Positions 10,559 through 23,375 of a DNA stretch of 64,000 nt are shown here, in pieces. Each line of letters starts with the position of its first letter. Position 1 is the first letter of the stretch. The notes beneath the pieces were generated by a model. That model made no database searches. It was not told the DNA's origin and saw nothing but the letters and a program-made list of their open reading frames with translations. The DNA comes from Lasioglossum baleicum (taxonomy: Eukaryota > Arthropoda > Insecta > Hymenoptera > Halictidae), in assembly GCF_051020765.1 (NCBI RefSeq), contig NW_027469099.1, forward strand, positions 124,001-188,000, written 5' to 3'. Position numbers and translations under genes: made by a program.

Positions 10559-13500
10559 GTGGGCTGGTCGCGGGGGGCGAGGTGGAGCAATAGTCCCCTC
10601 CCCCCCTCTACAAAGATGCGACCTGCCGGTCGAACCCCCTCCTTTTATTTTATGATATTTCATTTTATTCTATATTATAAATTTTATCTTTATCTTTTAT
10701 TCCCCTTTATTTTGCCCCCCTTCTTATGTTTGTTGTTTTTTGTCCATTGTATTTATTTACTTATTATTATTTATTTATTTATTGACTTTTATTTTATCTA
10801 TTTTATCTATACACGTTTTCATTTATTGATTTTATATTTTGTTTTATCATATTTTTAAGTTTTATGCGGGTCGACCAGGGGAGTGGGACGGGGGGAGGGG
10901 ACAGACGCGAGCCGGAACTCGCCTCTGTCCCCTCCTTGACGCGTGCGGAAAAAAATACAATGCAGCGTGTACGAGTATTTGCACATGTATAAAAATCGGA
11001 TGGCGCGGTAACAAAAATTCTAAATCATACAGCACAAGTTGCAGCAATGCATGCGCATAAGTTAAATTACCTGCATACCGCCGTTTCCTCAAACTGTGTG
11101 TTCATAACTCGCACTGGGAGGATCGCAGTGCCACCACTGAGAGGAGGCCCAGGACTCTGCGCGGCATACGCTGGAAGAATGTCCAGCGTGGTCGGCACCG
11201 CGCAGAGACCTAGGGGGCGTTATTGGGATGGACCTCTCGTTGCCGGTCGTGGTCGACCCCTTGATCGGCAGCGAGAGGTCAAGAGCAGCGTTTGCCTCCT
11301 TCTGCGAGATTGTGATAACGCAGAAGGAGGCAGCGGAGAGGGAGAGGGAAGCCGACCCCCTCTCCGCCAGGCGGCTGGCATCGACGGGGCAACCCCGACG
11401 AGGCCGACGGCCCCCAGTAAAGGGCCGCAGACGTAATGGCGGCGGTGGGACTACTTAGTACTTCCACCGCCGCCAAAGGGGGACTGGCCGTCAAGGCGCC
11501 CCCGAGGTTGGCAGGTCGCGGGGGGCGAGGTGGAGCAATAATCCCCCCCCCCCTCTACAAAGATGCGACCTGCCGGTCGACCCCCCTCCTTTTATTTTAT
11601 AATATTTCATTTTATTCTATATTATAAATTTTATCTTTATCTTTTATTCCCCTATATTTTGCCCCCCCCTTCTTATGTTTGTTGTGTTTTGTCCATTGTA
11701 TTTATTTACTTATTATTATTTATTTATTTATTGACTTTTATTTTATCTATACACGTTTTCATTTATTGATTTTATCTTCTATTTTATCGTATTTTAAGTT
11801 TTATGCGGCTCGACCAGGGGTGTGGGACGGGGGGAAGGGACAGACGCGAGCCGGAACTCGCCTCTGTCCCCTCCTTGCCGCGTGCGGAAAAAAATACAAT
11901 GCAGCGTGTACGAGTATTTGCACATGTATAAAAATCGGATGGCGCGGTAACAAAAATTCTAAATTATACAGCACAAGTTGCAGCAATGCATGCGCATAAG
12001 TTAAATTACCTTCATACCGCCGTTTCCTCAAACTGTGTGTTCATAACTGGCACTGGGAGGATCGCAGTGCCACCACTGAGAGGAGGCCCAGGACTTTGCG
12101 CGGCATACGCTGGAAGAATGTCCAGCGTGGTCGGCACGGCGCAGAGACCTAAGGGGCGTTATTGGGATGGACCTCTCGTTGCCGGTACGTGGTCGACCAC
12201 ATGATCGGCAGCGAGAGGTCAAGAGCAGCGTTTGCCTCCTTCTGCGAGATTGTGATAACGCAGAAGGAGGCAGCGGAGAGGGAGAGGGAAGCCGACCCCC
12301 TCTCCGCCAGGAGGTTAGCATCGGCGGGGCAACCCCGACGATGCCGACGGCCCCCTGTAAGGGGCCGCAGACGTAATGGCGGCGGTTGGACTACTTAGTA
12401 CTTCCACCGCCGGCAAGGGGGGCTGGCCGTTAAGGCGCCCCCGGGGTGGGCTGGTCGCGGGGGGCGAGGTGGAGCAATAGTCCCCTCCCCCCCTCTACAA
12501 AGATGCGACCTGCCGGTCGAACCCCCTCCTTTTATTTTATGATATTTCATTTTATTCTATATTATAAATTTTATCTTTATCTTTTATTCCCCTTTATTTT
12601 GCCCCCCTTCTTATGTTTGTTGTTTTTTGTCCATTGTATTTATTTACTTATTATTATTTATTTATTTATTGACTTTTATTTTATCTATTTTATCTATACA
12701 CGTTTTCATTTATTGATTTTATATTTTGTTTTATCATATTTTTAAGTTTTATGCGGGTCGACCAGGGGAGTGGGACGGGGGGAGGGGACAGACGCGAGCC
12801 GGAACTCGCCTCTGTCCCCTCCTTGACGCGTGCGGAAAAAAATACAATGCAGCGTGTACGAGTATTTGCACATGTATAAAAATCGGATGGCGCGGTAACA
12901 AAAATTCTAAATCATACAGCACAAGTTGCAGCAATGCATGCGCATAAGTTAAATTACCTGCATACCGCCGTTTCCTCAAACTGTGTGTTCATAACTCGCA
13001 CTGGGAGGATCGCAGTGCCACCACTGAGAGGAGGCCCAGGACTCTGCGCGGCATACGCTGGAAGAATGTCCAGCGTGGTCGGCACCGCGCAGAGACCTAG
13101 GGGGCGTTATTGGGATGGACCTCTCGTTGCCGGTCGTGGTCGACCCCTTGATCGGCAGCGAGAGGTCAAGAGCAGCGTTTGCCTCCTTCTGCGAGATTGT
13201 GATAACGCAGAAGGAGGCAGCGGAGAGGGAGAGGGAAGCCGACCCCCTCTCCGCCAGGCGGCTGGCATCGACGGGGCAACCCCGACGAGGCCGACGGCCC
13301 CCAGTAAAGGGCCGCAGACGTAATGGCGGCGGTGGGACTACTTAGTACTTCCACCGCCGCCAAAGGGGGACTGGCCGTCAAGGCGCCCCCGAGGTTGGCA
13401 GGTCGCGGGGGGCGAGGTGGAGCAATAATCCCCCCCCCCCTCTACAAAGATGCGACCTGCCGGTCGACCCCCCTCCTTTTATTTTATAATATTTCATTTT

Positions 13501-14331
13501 ATTCTATATTATAAATTTTATCTTTATCTTTTATTCCCCTATATTTTGCCCCCCCCTTCTTATGTTTGTTGTGTTTTGTCCATTGTATTTATTTACTTAT
13601 TATTATTTATTTATTTATTGACTTTTATTTTATCTATACACGTTTTCATTTATTGATTTTATCTTCTATTTTATCGTATTTTAAGTTTTATGCGGCTCGA
13701 CCAGGGGTGTGGGACGGGGGGAAGGGACAGACGCGAGCCGGAACTCGCCTCTGTCCCCTCCTTGCCGCGTGCGGAAAAAAATACAATGCAGCGTGTACGA
13801 GTATTTGCACATGTATAAAAATCGGATGGCGCGGTAACAAAAATTCTAAATTATACAGCACAAGTTGCAGCAATGCATGCGCATAAGTTAAATTACCTTC
13901 ATACCGCCGTTTCCTCAAACTGTGTGTTCATAACTGGCACTGGGAGGATCGCAGTGCCACCACTGAGAGGAGGCCCAGGACTTTGCGCGGCATACGCTGG
14001 AAGAATGTCCAGCGTGGTCGGCACGGCGCAGAGACCTAAGGGGCGTTATTGGGATGGACCTCTCGTTGCCGGTCGTGGTCGACCACATGATCGGCAGCGA
14101 GAGGTCAAGAGCAGCGTTTGCCTCCTTCTGCGAGATTGTGATAACGCAGAAGGAGGCAGCGGAGAGGGAGAGGGAAGCCGACCCCCTCTCCGCCAGGAGG
14201 TTAGCATCGGCGGGGCAACCCCGACGATGCCGACGGCCCCCTGTAAGGGGCCGCAGACGTAATGGCGGCGGTTGGACTACTTAGTACTTCCACCGCCGGC
14301 AAGGGGGGCTGGCCGTTAAGGCGCCCCCGGG
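10559..14331 (+). repeat. Two-monomer higher-order repeat, 1,887 bp, two full copies
   Basis: Units 10559-12445 and 12446-14331 are nearly identical across two monomers of different subtype (spacings 948 and 939). The first monomer of a third copy follows from 14332 before the pattern changes. Diagnostic pairs include GACCCCTTGATCGG plus CAGTAAAGGG in one monomer and CCTTCATACC plus CCTTGCCGCG in the other. The copies differ by a few bases, for example the extra A after TTGCCGGT at 12186 that is absent near 14074. Confidence 0.85.
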
Positions 14332-14819
14332 GTGGGCTGGTCGCGGGGGGCGAGGTGGAGCAATAGTCCCCTCCCCCCCTCTACAAAGATGCGACCTGCC
14401 GGTCGAACCCCCTCCTTTTATTTTTTGATATTTCATTTTATTCTATATTATAAATTTTATCTTTATCTTTTATTCCCCTTTATTTTGCCCCCCTTCTTAT
14501 GTTTGTTGTTTTTTGTCCATTGTATTTATTTACTTATTATTATTTATTTATTTATTGACTTTTATTTTATCTATTTTATCTATACACGTTTTCATTTATT
14601 GATTTTATATTTTGTTTTATCATATTTTTAAGTTTTATGCGGGTCGACAAGGGGAGTGGGACGGGGGGAGGGGACAGACGCGAGCCGGAACTCGCCTCTG
14701 TCCCCTCCTTGACGCGTGCGGAAAAAAATACAATGCAGCGTGTACGAGTATTTGCACATGTATAAAAATCGGATGGCGCGGTAACAAAAATTCTAAATCA
14801 TACAGCACAAGTTGCAGCA

Positions 14820-15772
14820 ATGCATGCGCATAAGTTAAATTACCTGCATACCGCCGTTTCCTCAAACTGTGTGTTCATAACTCGCACTGGGAGGATCGCA
14901 GTGCCACCACTGAGAGGAGGCCCAGGACTTTGCGCGGCATACGCTGGAAGAATGTCCAGCGTGGTCGGCACCGCGCAGAGACCTAAGGGGCGTTATTGGG
15001 ATGGACCTCTCGTTGCCGGTCGTGGTCGACCACATGATCGGCAGCGAGAGGTCAAGAGCAGCGTTTGCCTCCTTCTGCGAGATTGTGATAACGCAGAAGG
15101 AGGCAGCGAAGATTGAGAGGGAAGCCGACCCCATCACCGCAAGGAGGCTAGCATCGGCGGGGCAACCCCGACGAGGCCGACGGCCCCCTGTAAGGGGCCG
15201 CAGACGTAATGGCGGCGGTGGGACTACTTAGTACTTCCACCGCCGCCAAGGGGGGCTGGCCGTCAAGGCGCCCACGAGGTGGGCAGGTCGCGGGGGGCGA
15301 GGTGGAGCAATAATCCCCTCCCCCCCTCTACAAAGATGCGACCTGCCGGTCGACCCCCCTCCTTTTATTTTATAATATTTCATTTTATTCTATATATATT
15401 TTATATTCTATATTATAAATTTTATCTTTATCTTTTATTCCACTTTATTTTGCCACCCCTTATGTTTTGTCCATTGTATTTATTTCTTATTATTATTTAT
15501 TTATTTATTGTCATTTATTTTATCTATTTCATCTATACACGTTTTAATTTATTGATTTTATCTTTTATTTTATCATATTTTTAAGTTTTATGCGGCTCGA
15601 CCAGGGGGGTGGGACGGGGGGAAGGGACAGACGCGAGCCGGAACTCGCCTCTGTCCCCTCCTTGTCGCGTGCGGAAAAAAATACAATGCAGCGTGTACGA
15701 GTATTTGCACATGTATAAAAATCGGATGGCGCGGTAACAAAAATTCTAAATCATACAGCACAAGTTGCAGCA
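14820..15772 (+). repeat. Hybrid satellite monomer at a block junction
   Basis: The first part (CTCGCACTGGGAGG, CACTGAGAGG) matches the monomers at 4385, 12934 and 20516. The last part (GCGAAGATTGAG, CCCATCACCGCAAGG) matches those at 5349 and 21482. The join lies within roughly 14980-15105. Confidence 0.75.
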
Positions 15773-18700
15773 ATGCATGCGCGTAAGTTAAATTACCTGC
15801 ATACCGCCGTTTCCTCAAACTGTGTGTTCATAACTGGCACTGAGGGGATCGCAGTGCCACCACTGCGAGGAGGCCCAGGACTCTCCGCGGCATACGCTGG
15901 AAGAATGTCCAGCGTGGTCGGCGCCGCGCAGAGACCTAAGGGGCGTTATTGGGATGGACCTCTCGTTGCCGGTCGTGGTCGACCACATGATCGGCAGCGA
16001 GAGGTCAGGAGCAGCGTTTGCCTCCTTCTGCGAGATTGTGATAACGCAGAAGGAGGCAGCGGAGAGGGAGAGGGAAGCCGACCCCCTCACCCCCAGGAGG
16101 CTAGCATCGGCGGGGCAACCCCGACGAGGCCGACGGCCCCCTGTAAGGGGCCGCAGACGTAATGGCGGCGGTGGGACTACTTAGTACTTCCACCGCCGCC
16201 AAGGGGGGCTGGCCGTCAAGGCGCCCACGAGGTGGGCAGGTCGCGGGGGGCGAGGTGGAGCAATAATCCCCTCCCCCCCTCTACAAAGATGCGACCTGCC
16301 GGTCGACCCCCCTCCTTTTATTTTATAATATTTCATTTTATTCTATATATATTTTATATTCTATATTATAAATTTTATCTTTATCTTTTATTCCTCTTTA
16401 TTTTGCCACCCCTTATGTTTTGTCCATTGTATTTATTTCTTATTATTATTTATTTATTTATTGTCATTTATTTTATCTATTTCATCTATACACGTTTTAA
16501 TTTATTGATTTTATCTTTTATTTTATCATATTTTTAAGTTTTATGCGGCTCGACCAGGGGGGTGGGACGGGGGGAAGGGACAGACGCGAGCCGGAACTCG
16601 CCTCTGTCCCCTCCTTGTCGCGTGCGGAAAAAAATACAATGCAGCGTGTACGAGTATTTGCACATGTATAAAAATCGGATGGCGCGGTAACAAAAATTCT
16701 AAATCATACAGCACAAGTTGCAGCAATGCATGCGCATAAGTTAAATTACCTGCATACCGCCGTTTCCTCAAACTGTGTGTTCATAACTGGCACTGAGGGG
16801 ATCGCAGTGCCACCACTGCGAGGAGGCCCAGGACTCTCCTCGGCATACGCTGGAAGAATGTCCAGCGTGGTCGGCGCCGCGCAGAGACCTAAGGGGCGTT
16901 ATTGGGATGGACCTCTCGTTGCCGGTCGTGGTCGACCACATGATCGGCAGCGAGAGGTCAGGAGCAGCGTTTGCCTCCTTCTGCGAGATTGTGATAACGC
17001 AGAAGGAGGCAGCGGAGAGGGAGAGGAAAGCCGACCCCCTCTCCGCCAGGAGGCTTGCATCGGTGGGGCAACCCCGACGAGTCCGACGGCCCCCTGTAAG
17101 GGGCCGCAGACATAATGGCGGCGGTGGGACTACTTAGTACTTCCACCGCCGCCAAGGGGGGCTGGCCGTTAAGGCGCCCCCGGGGTGGGCAGGTCGCGGG
17201 GGGCGAGGTGGATCAATAATCCCCTGCCCCCCTCTACAAAGATGCGACCTGCCGGTCGACCCCCCTCCTTTTATTTTATGATATTTCATTTTATTCTATA
17301 TTATAAATTTTATCTTTATCTTTTATTCCCCTATATTTTGCCCCCCCCCTTCTTATGTTTGTTGTGTTTTGTCCATTGTATTTATTTACTTATTATTATT
17401 TATTTATTTATTGACTTTTATTTTATCTATACACGTTTTCATTTATTGATTTTATCTTCTATTTTATCGTATTTTAAGTTTTATGCGGCTCGACCAGGGG
17501 TGTGGGACGGGGGGAAGGGACAGACGCGAGCCGGAACTCGCCTCTGTCCCCTCCTTGTCGCGTGCGGAAAAAAATACAATGCAGCGTGTACGAGTATTTG
17601 CACATGTATAAAAATCGGATGGCGCGGTAACAAAAATTCTAAATTATACAGCACAAGTTGCAGCAATGCATGCGCATAAGTTAAATTACCTTCATACCGC
17701 CGTTTCCTCAAACTGTGTGTTCATAACTGGCACTGGGAGGATCGCAGTGCCACCACTGCGAGGAGGCCCAGGACTTTGCGCGGCATACGCTGGAAGAATG
17801 TCCAGCGTGGTCGGCACGGCGCAGAGACCTAAGGGGCGTTATTGGGATGGACCTCTCGTTGCCGGTCGTGGTCGACCACATGATCGGCAGCGAGAGGTCA
17901 AGAGCAGCGTTTGCCTCCTTCTGCGAGATTGTGATAACGCAGAAGGAGGCAGCGGAGAGGGAGAGGGAAGCCGACCCCCTCTCCGCCAGGAGGTTAGCAT
18001 CGGCGGGGCAACCCCGACGAGGCCGACGGCCCCCTGTAAGGGGCCGCAGACGTAATGGCGGCGGTTGGACTACTTAGTACTTCCACCGCCGGCAAGGGGG
18101 GCTGGCCGTTAAGGCGCCCCCGGGGTGGGCAGGTCGCGGGGGGCGAGGTGGAGCAATAGTCCCCTCCCCCCCTCTACAAAGATGCGACCTGCCGGTCGAC
18201 CCCCCTCCTTTTATTTTATGATATTTCATTTTATTCTATATTATAAATTTTATCTTTATCTTTTATTCCCCTTTATTTTGCCCCCCCTTCTTATGTTTGT
18301 TGTTTTTTGTCCATTGTATTTATTTACTTATTATTATTTATTTATTTATTGACTTTTATTTTATCTATTTTATCTATACACGTTTTCATTTATTGATTTT
18401 ATATTTTGTTTTATCATATTTTTAAGTTTTATGCGGGTCGACCAGGGGAGTGGGACGGGGGGAGGGGACAGACGCGAGCCGGAACTCGCCTCTGTCCCCT
18501 CCTTGACGCGTGCGGAAAAAAATACAATGCAGCGTGTACGAGTATTTGCACATGTATAAAAATCGGATGGCGCGGTAACAAAAATTCTAAATTATACAGC
18601 ACAAGTTGCAGCAATGCATGCGCATAAGTTAAATTACCTGCATACCGCCGTATCCTCAAACTGTGTGTTCATAACTGGCACTGAGGGGATCGCAGTGCCA

Positions 18701-20460
18701 CCACTGCGAGGAGGCCCAGGACTCTCCGCGGCATACGCTGGAAGAATGTCTAGCGTGGTCGGCGCCGCGCAGAGACCTAAGGGGCGTTATTGGGATGGAC
18801 CTCTCGTTGCCGGTCGTGGTCGACCACATGATCGGCAGCGAGAGGTCAGGAGCAGCGTTTGCCTCCTTCTGCGAGATTGTGATAACGCAGAAGGAGGCAG
18901 CGGAGAGGGGGGGAAGCCGACCCCCTCACCCCCAGGAGGCTAGCATCGGCGGGGCAACCCCGACGAGGCCGACGGCCCCCTGTAAGGGGCCGCAGACGTA
19001 ATGGCGGCGGTGGGACTACTTAGTACTTCCACCGCCGCCAAGGGGGGCTGGCCGTTAAGGCGCCCCCGAGGTGGGCAGGTCGCGGGGGGCGAGGTGGAGC
19101 AATAATCCCCTCCCCCCCTCTACAAAGATGCGACCTGCCGGTCGACCCCCCTCCTTTTATTTTATAATATTTCATTTTATTCTATATATATTTAATATTC
19201 TAAATTATAAATTTTATCTTTATCTTTTATTCCTCTTTATTTTGCCACCCCTTCTTATGTTTTGTCCATTGTATTTATTTCTTATTATTATTTATTTATT
19301 TATTGTCATTTATTTTATCTATTTCATCTATACACGTTTTAATTTATTGATTTTATCTTTTATTTTATAATATTTTTAAGTTTTATGCGGCTCGACCAGG
19401 GGGGTGGGACGGGGGGAAGGGACAGACGCGAGCCGGAACTCGCCTCTGTCCCCTCCTTGTCGCGTGCGGAATAAAATACAATGCAGCGTGTACGAGTATT
19501 TGCACATATATAAAAATCGGATGGCGCGGTAACAAAAATTCTAAATTATACAGCACAAGTTGCAGCAATGCATGCGCATAAGTTAAATTACCTGCATACC
19601 GCCGTTTCCTCAAACTGTGTGTTCATAACTCGCACTGGGAGGATCGCAGTGCCACCACTGAGAGGAGGCCCAGGACTTTGCGCGGCATACGCTGGAAGAA
19701 TGTCCAGCGTGGTCGGCACGGCGCAGAGACCTAAGGGGCGTTATTGGGATGGACCTCTCGTTGCCGGTACGTGGTCGACCACATGATCGGCAGCGAGAGG
19801 TCAAGAGCAGCGTTTGCCTCCTTCTGCGAGATTGTGATAACGCAGAAGGAGGCAGCGGAGAGGGAGAGGGAAGCCGACCCCCTCTCCGCCAGGAGGTTAG
19901 CATCGGCGGGGCAACCCCGACGATGCCGACGGCCCCCTGTAAGGGGCCGCAGACGTAATGGCGGCGGTTGGACTACTTAGTACTTCCACCGCCGGCAAGG
20001 GGGGCTGGCCGTTAAGGCGCCCCCGGGGTGGGCTGGTCGCGGGGGGCGAGGTGGAGCAATAGTCCCCTCCCCCCCTCTACAAAGATGCGACCTGCCGGTC
20101 GAACCCCCTCCTTTTATTTTATGATATTTCATTTTATTCTATATTATAAATTTTATCTTTATCTTTTATTCCCCTTTATTTTGCCCCCCTTCTTATGTTT
20201 GTTGTTTTTTGTCCATTGTATTTATTTACTTATTATTATTTATTTATTTATTGACTTTTATTTTATCTATTTTATCTATACACGTTTTCATTTATTGATT
20301 TTATATTTTGTTTTATCATATTTTTAAGTTTTATGCGGGTCGACCAGGGGAGTGGGACGGGGGGAGGTGACAGACGCGAGCCGGAACTCGCCTCTGTCCC
20401 CTCCTTGACGCGTGCGGAAAAAAATACAATGCAGCGTGTACGATTATTTGCACATGTATA
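15030..20460 (+). repeat. Higher-order block A, copy 2
   Basis: Second copy of the block at about 5560-10990. Small differences include one G fewer in the G run near 18907 versus 9437, and a tandem 1-bp difference in the spacer C run near 17341. The left end falls inside a hybrid monomer (14820-15772), as expected if the duplication ended in an exchange between two monomer types. Confidence 0.8.
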
Positions 20461-22434
20461 AAAATCGGATGGCGCGGTAACAAAAATTCTAAATCATACA
20501 GCACAAGTTGCAGCAATGCATGCGCATAAGTTAAATTACCTGCATACCGCCGTTTCCTCAAACTGTGTGTTCATAACTCGCACTGGGAGGATCGCAGTGC
20601 CACCACTGAGAGGAGGCCCAGGACTTTGCGCGGCATACGCTGGAAGAATGTCCAGCGTGGTCGGCACCGCGCAGAGACCTAGGGGGCGTTATTGGGATGG
20701 ACCTCTCGTTGCCGGTCGTGGTCGACCCCTTGATCGGCAGCGAGAGGTCAAGAGCAGCGTTTGCCTCCTTCTGCGAGATTGTGATAACGCAGAAGGAGGC
20801 AGCGGAGAGGGAGAGGGAAGCCGACCCCCTCTCCGCCAGGCGGCTGGCATCGACGGGGCAACCCCGACGAGGCCGACGGCCCCCTGTAAGGGGCCGCAGA
20901 CGTAATGGCGGCGGTGGGACTACTTAGTACTTCCACCGCCGCCAAAGGGGGACTGGCCGTCAAGGCGCCCCCGAGGTTGGCAGGTCGCGGGGGGCGAGGT
21001 GGAGCAATAATCCCCCCCCCCCCTCTACAAAGATGCGACCTGCCGGTCGACCCCCCTCCTTTTATTTTATAATATTTCATTTTATTCTATATATATTTTA
21101 TATTCTATATTATAAATTTTATCTTTATCTTTTATTCCCCTTTATTTTGACCCCCCTTCTTATGTTTGTTGTGTTTTGTCCATTGTATTTATTTACTTAT
21201 TATTATTTATTTATTTATTGACTTTTATTTTATCTATTTTATCTATACACGTTTTCATTTATTGATTTTATCTTTTATTTTATCGTATTTTAAGTTTTAT
21301 GCTGGTCGACCAGGGGGGCGGGACGGTGGGAGGGGACAGACGCGAGCCGGAACTCGTCTCTGTCCCCTCCTTGACGCGTGCGGGAAAAAATACAATGCAG
21401 CGTGTACGAGTATTTGCACATGTATAAAAATCGGATGGCGCGGTAACAAAAATTCTAAATCATACAGCACAAGTTGCAGCAATGCATGCGCATAAGTTAA
21501 ATTACCTGCATACCGCCGTTTCCTCAAACTGTGTGTTCATAACTGGCACTGAGGGGATCGCAGTGCCACCACTGCGAGGAGGCCCAGGACTCTCCGCGGC
21601 ATACGCTGGAAGAATGTCCAGCGTGGTCGGCGCCGCGCAGAGACCTAAGGGGCGTTATTGGGATGGACCTCTCGTTGCCGGTCGTGGTCGACCACATGAT
21701 CGGCAGCGAGAGGTCAAGAGCAGCGTTTGCCTCCTTCTGCGAGATTGTGATAACGCAGAAGGAGGCAGCGAAGATTGAGAGGGAAGCCGACCCCATCACC
21801 GCAAGGAGGCTAGCATCGGCGGGGCAACCCCGACGAGGCCGACGGCCCCCTGTAAGGGGCCGCAGACGTAATGGCGGCGGTGGGACTACTTAGTACTTCC
21901 ACCGCCGCCAAGGGGGGCTGGCCGTCAAGGCGCCCACGAGGTGGGCAGGTCGCGGGGGGCGAGGTGGAGCAATAATCCCCTCCCCCCCTCTACAAAGATG
22001 CGACCTGCCGGTCGACCCCCCTCCTTTTATTTTATAATATTTCATTTTATTCTATATATATTTTATATTCTATATTATAAATTTTATCTTTATCTTTTAT
22101 TCCACTTTATTTTGCCACCCCTTATGTTTTGTCCATTGTATTTATTTCTTATTATTATTTATTTATTTATTGTCATTTATTTTATCTATTTCATCTATAC
22201 ACGTTTTAATTTATTGATTTTATCTTTTATTTTATCATATTTTTAAGTTTTATGCGGCTCGACCAGGGGGGTGGGACGGGGGGAAGGGACAGACGCGAGC
22301 CGGAACTCGCCTCTGTCCCCTCCTTGTCGCGTGCGGAAAAAAATACAATGCAGCGTGTACGAGTATTTGCACATGTATAAAAATCGGATGGCGCGGTAAC
22401 AAAAATTCTAAATCATACAGCACAAGTTGCAGCA

Positions 22435-23375
22435 ATGCATGCGCGTAAGTTAAATTACCTGCATACCGCCGTTTCCTCAAACTGTGTGTTCATAACTGGC
22501 ACTGAGGGGATCGCAGTGCCACCACTGCGAGGAGGCCCAGGACTCTCCGCGGCATACGCTGGAAGAATGTCCAGCGTGGTCGGCGCCGCGCAGAGACCTA
22601 AGGGGCGTTATTGGGATGGACCTCTCGTTGCCGGTCGTGGTCGACCACATGATCGGCAGCGAGAGGTCAGGAGCAGCGTTTGCCTCCTTCTGCGAGATTG
22701 TGATAACGCAGAAGGAGGCAGCGGAGAGGGAGAGGAAAGCCGACCCCCTCTCCGCCAGGAGGCTTGCATCGGTGGGGCAACCCCGACGAGTCCGACGGCC
22801 CCCTGTAAGGGGCCGCAGACATAATGGCGGCGGTGGGACTACTTAGTACTTCCACCGCCGCCAAGGGGGGCTGGCCGTTACGGCGCCCCCGGGGTGGGCA
22901 GGTCGCGGGGGGCGAGGTGGATCAATAATCCCCTGCCCCCCTCTACAAAGATGCGACCTGCCGGTCGACCCCCCTCCTTTTATTTTATGATATTTCATTT
23001 TATTCTATATTATAAATTTTATCTTTATCTTTTATTCCCCTATATTTTGCCCCCCCCCCTTCTTATGTTTGTTGTGTTTTGTCCATTGTATTTATTTACT
23101 TATTATTATTTATTTATTTATTGACTTTTATTTTATCTATACACGTTTTCATTTATTGATTTTATCTTCTATTTTATCGTATTTTAAGTTTTATGCGGCT
23201 CGACCAGGGGTGTGGGACGGGGGGAAGGGACAGACGCGAGCCGGAACTCGCCTCTGTCCCCTCCTTGTCGCGTGCGGAAAAAAATACAATGCAGCGTGTA
23301 CGAGTATTTGCACATGTATAAAAATCGGATGGCGCGGTAACAAAAATTCTAAATTATACAGCACAAGTTGCAGCA
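22435..23375 (+). repeat. Hybrid satellite monomer (fusion of two neighbouring types)
   Basis: Its start carries GCGCGTAAG, diagnostic of the monomers at 6302 and 15773. Its end carries GAGAGGAAAGCC, GGCTTGCATCGGTGG and ACATAATGG, diagnostic of the next monomers at 7255 and 16726. The exchange lies between about 22445 and 22733, and one 953-bp unit is missing compared with the two parental orders. Confidence 0.8.

Larger units (their letters stand above)
5560..10990 (+). repeat. Higher-order block A, copy 1 (repeated ~9.47 kb downstream)
   Basis: About 5.4 kb spanning six monomers with spacings 953, 953, 941, 948, 955 and 948 has the same order of subtypes and almost the same bases as 15030-20460, at an offset of 9,469-9,471 bp. 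Markers include GCGAAGATTGAG (near 5634 and 15105), GCGCGTAAG (6308 and 15779), the ACATAATGG variant (7639 and 17110) and TAGCGTGG (near 9281 and 18751). Boundaries are approximate because they lie in shared sequence. Confidence 0.8.
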
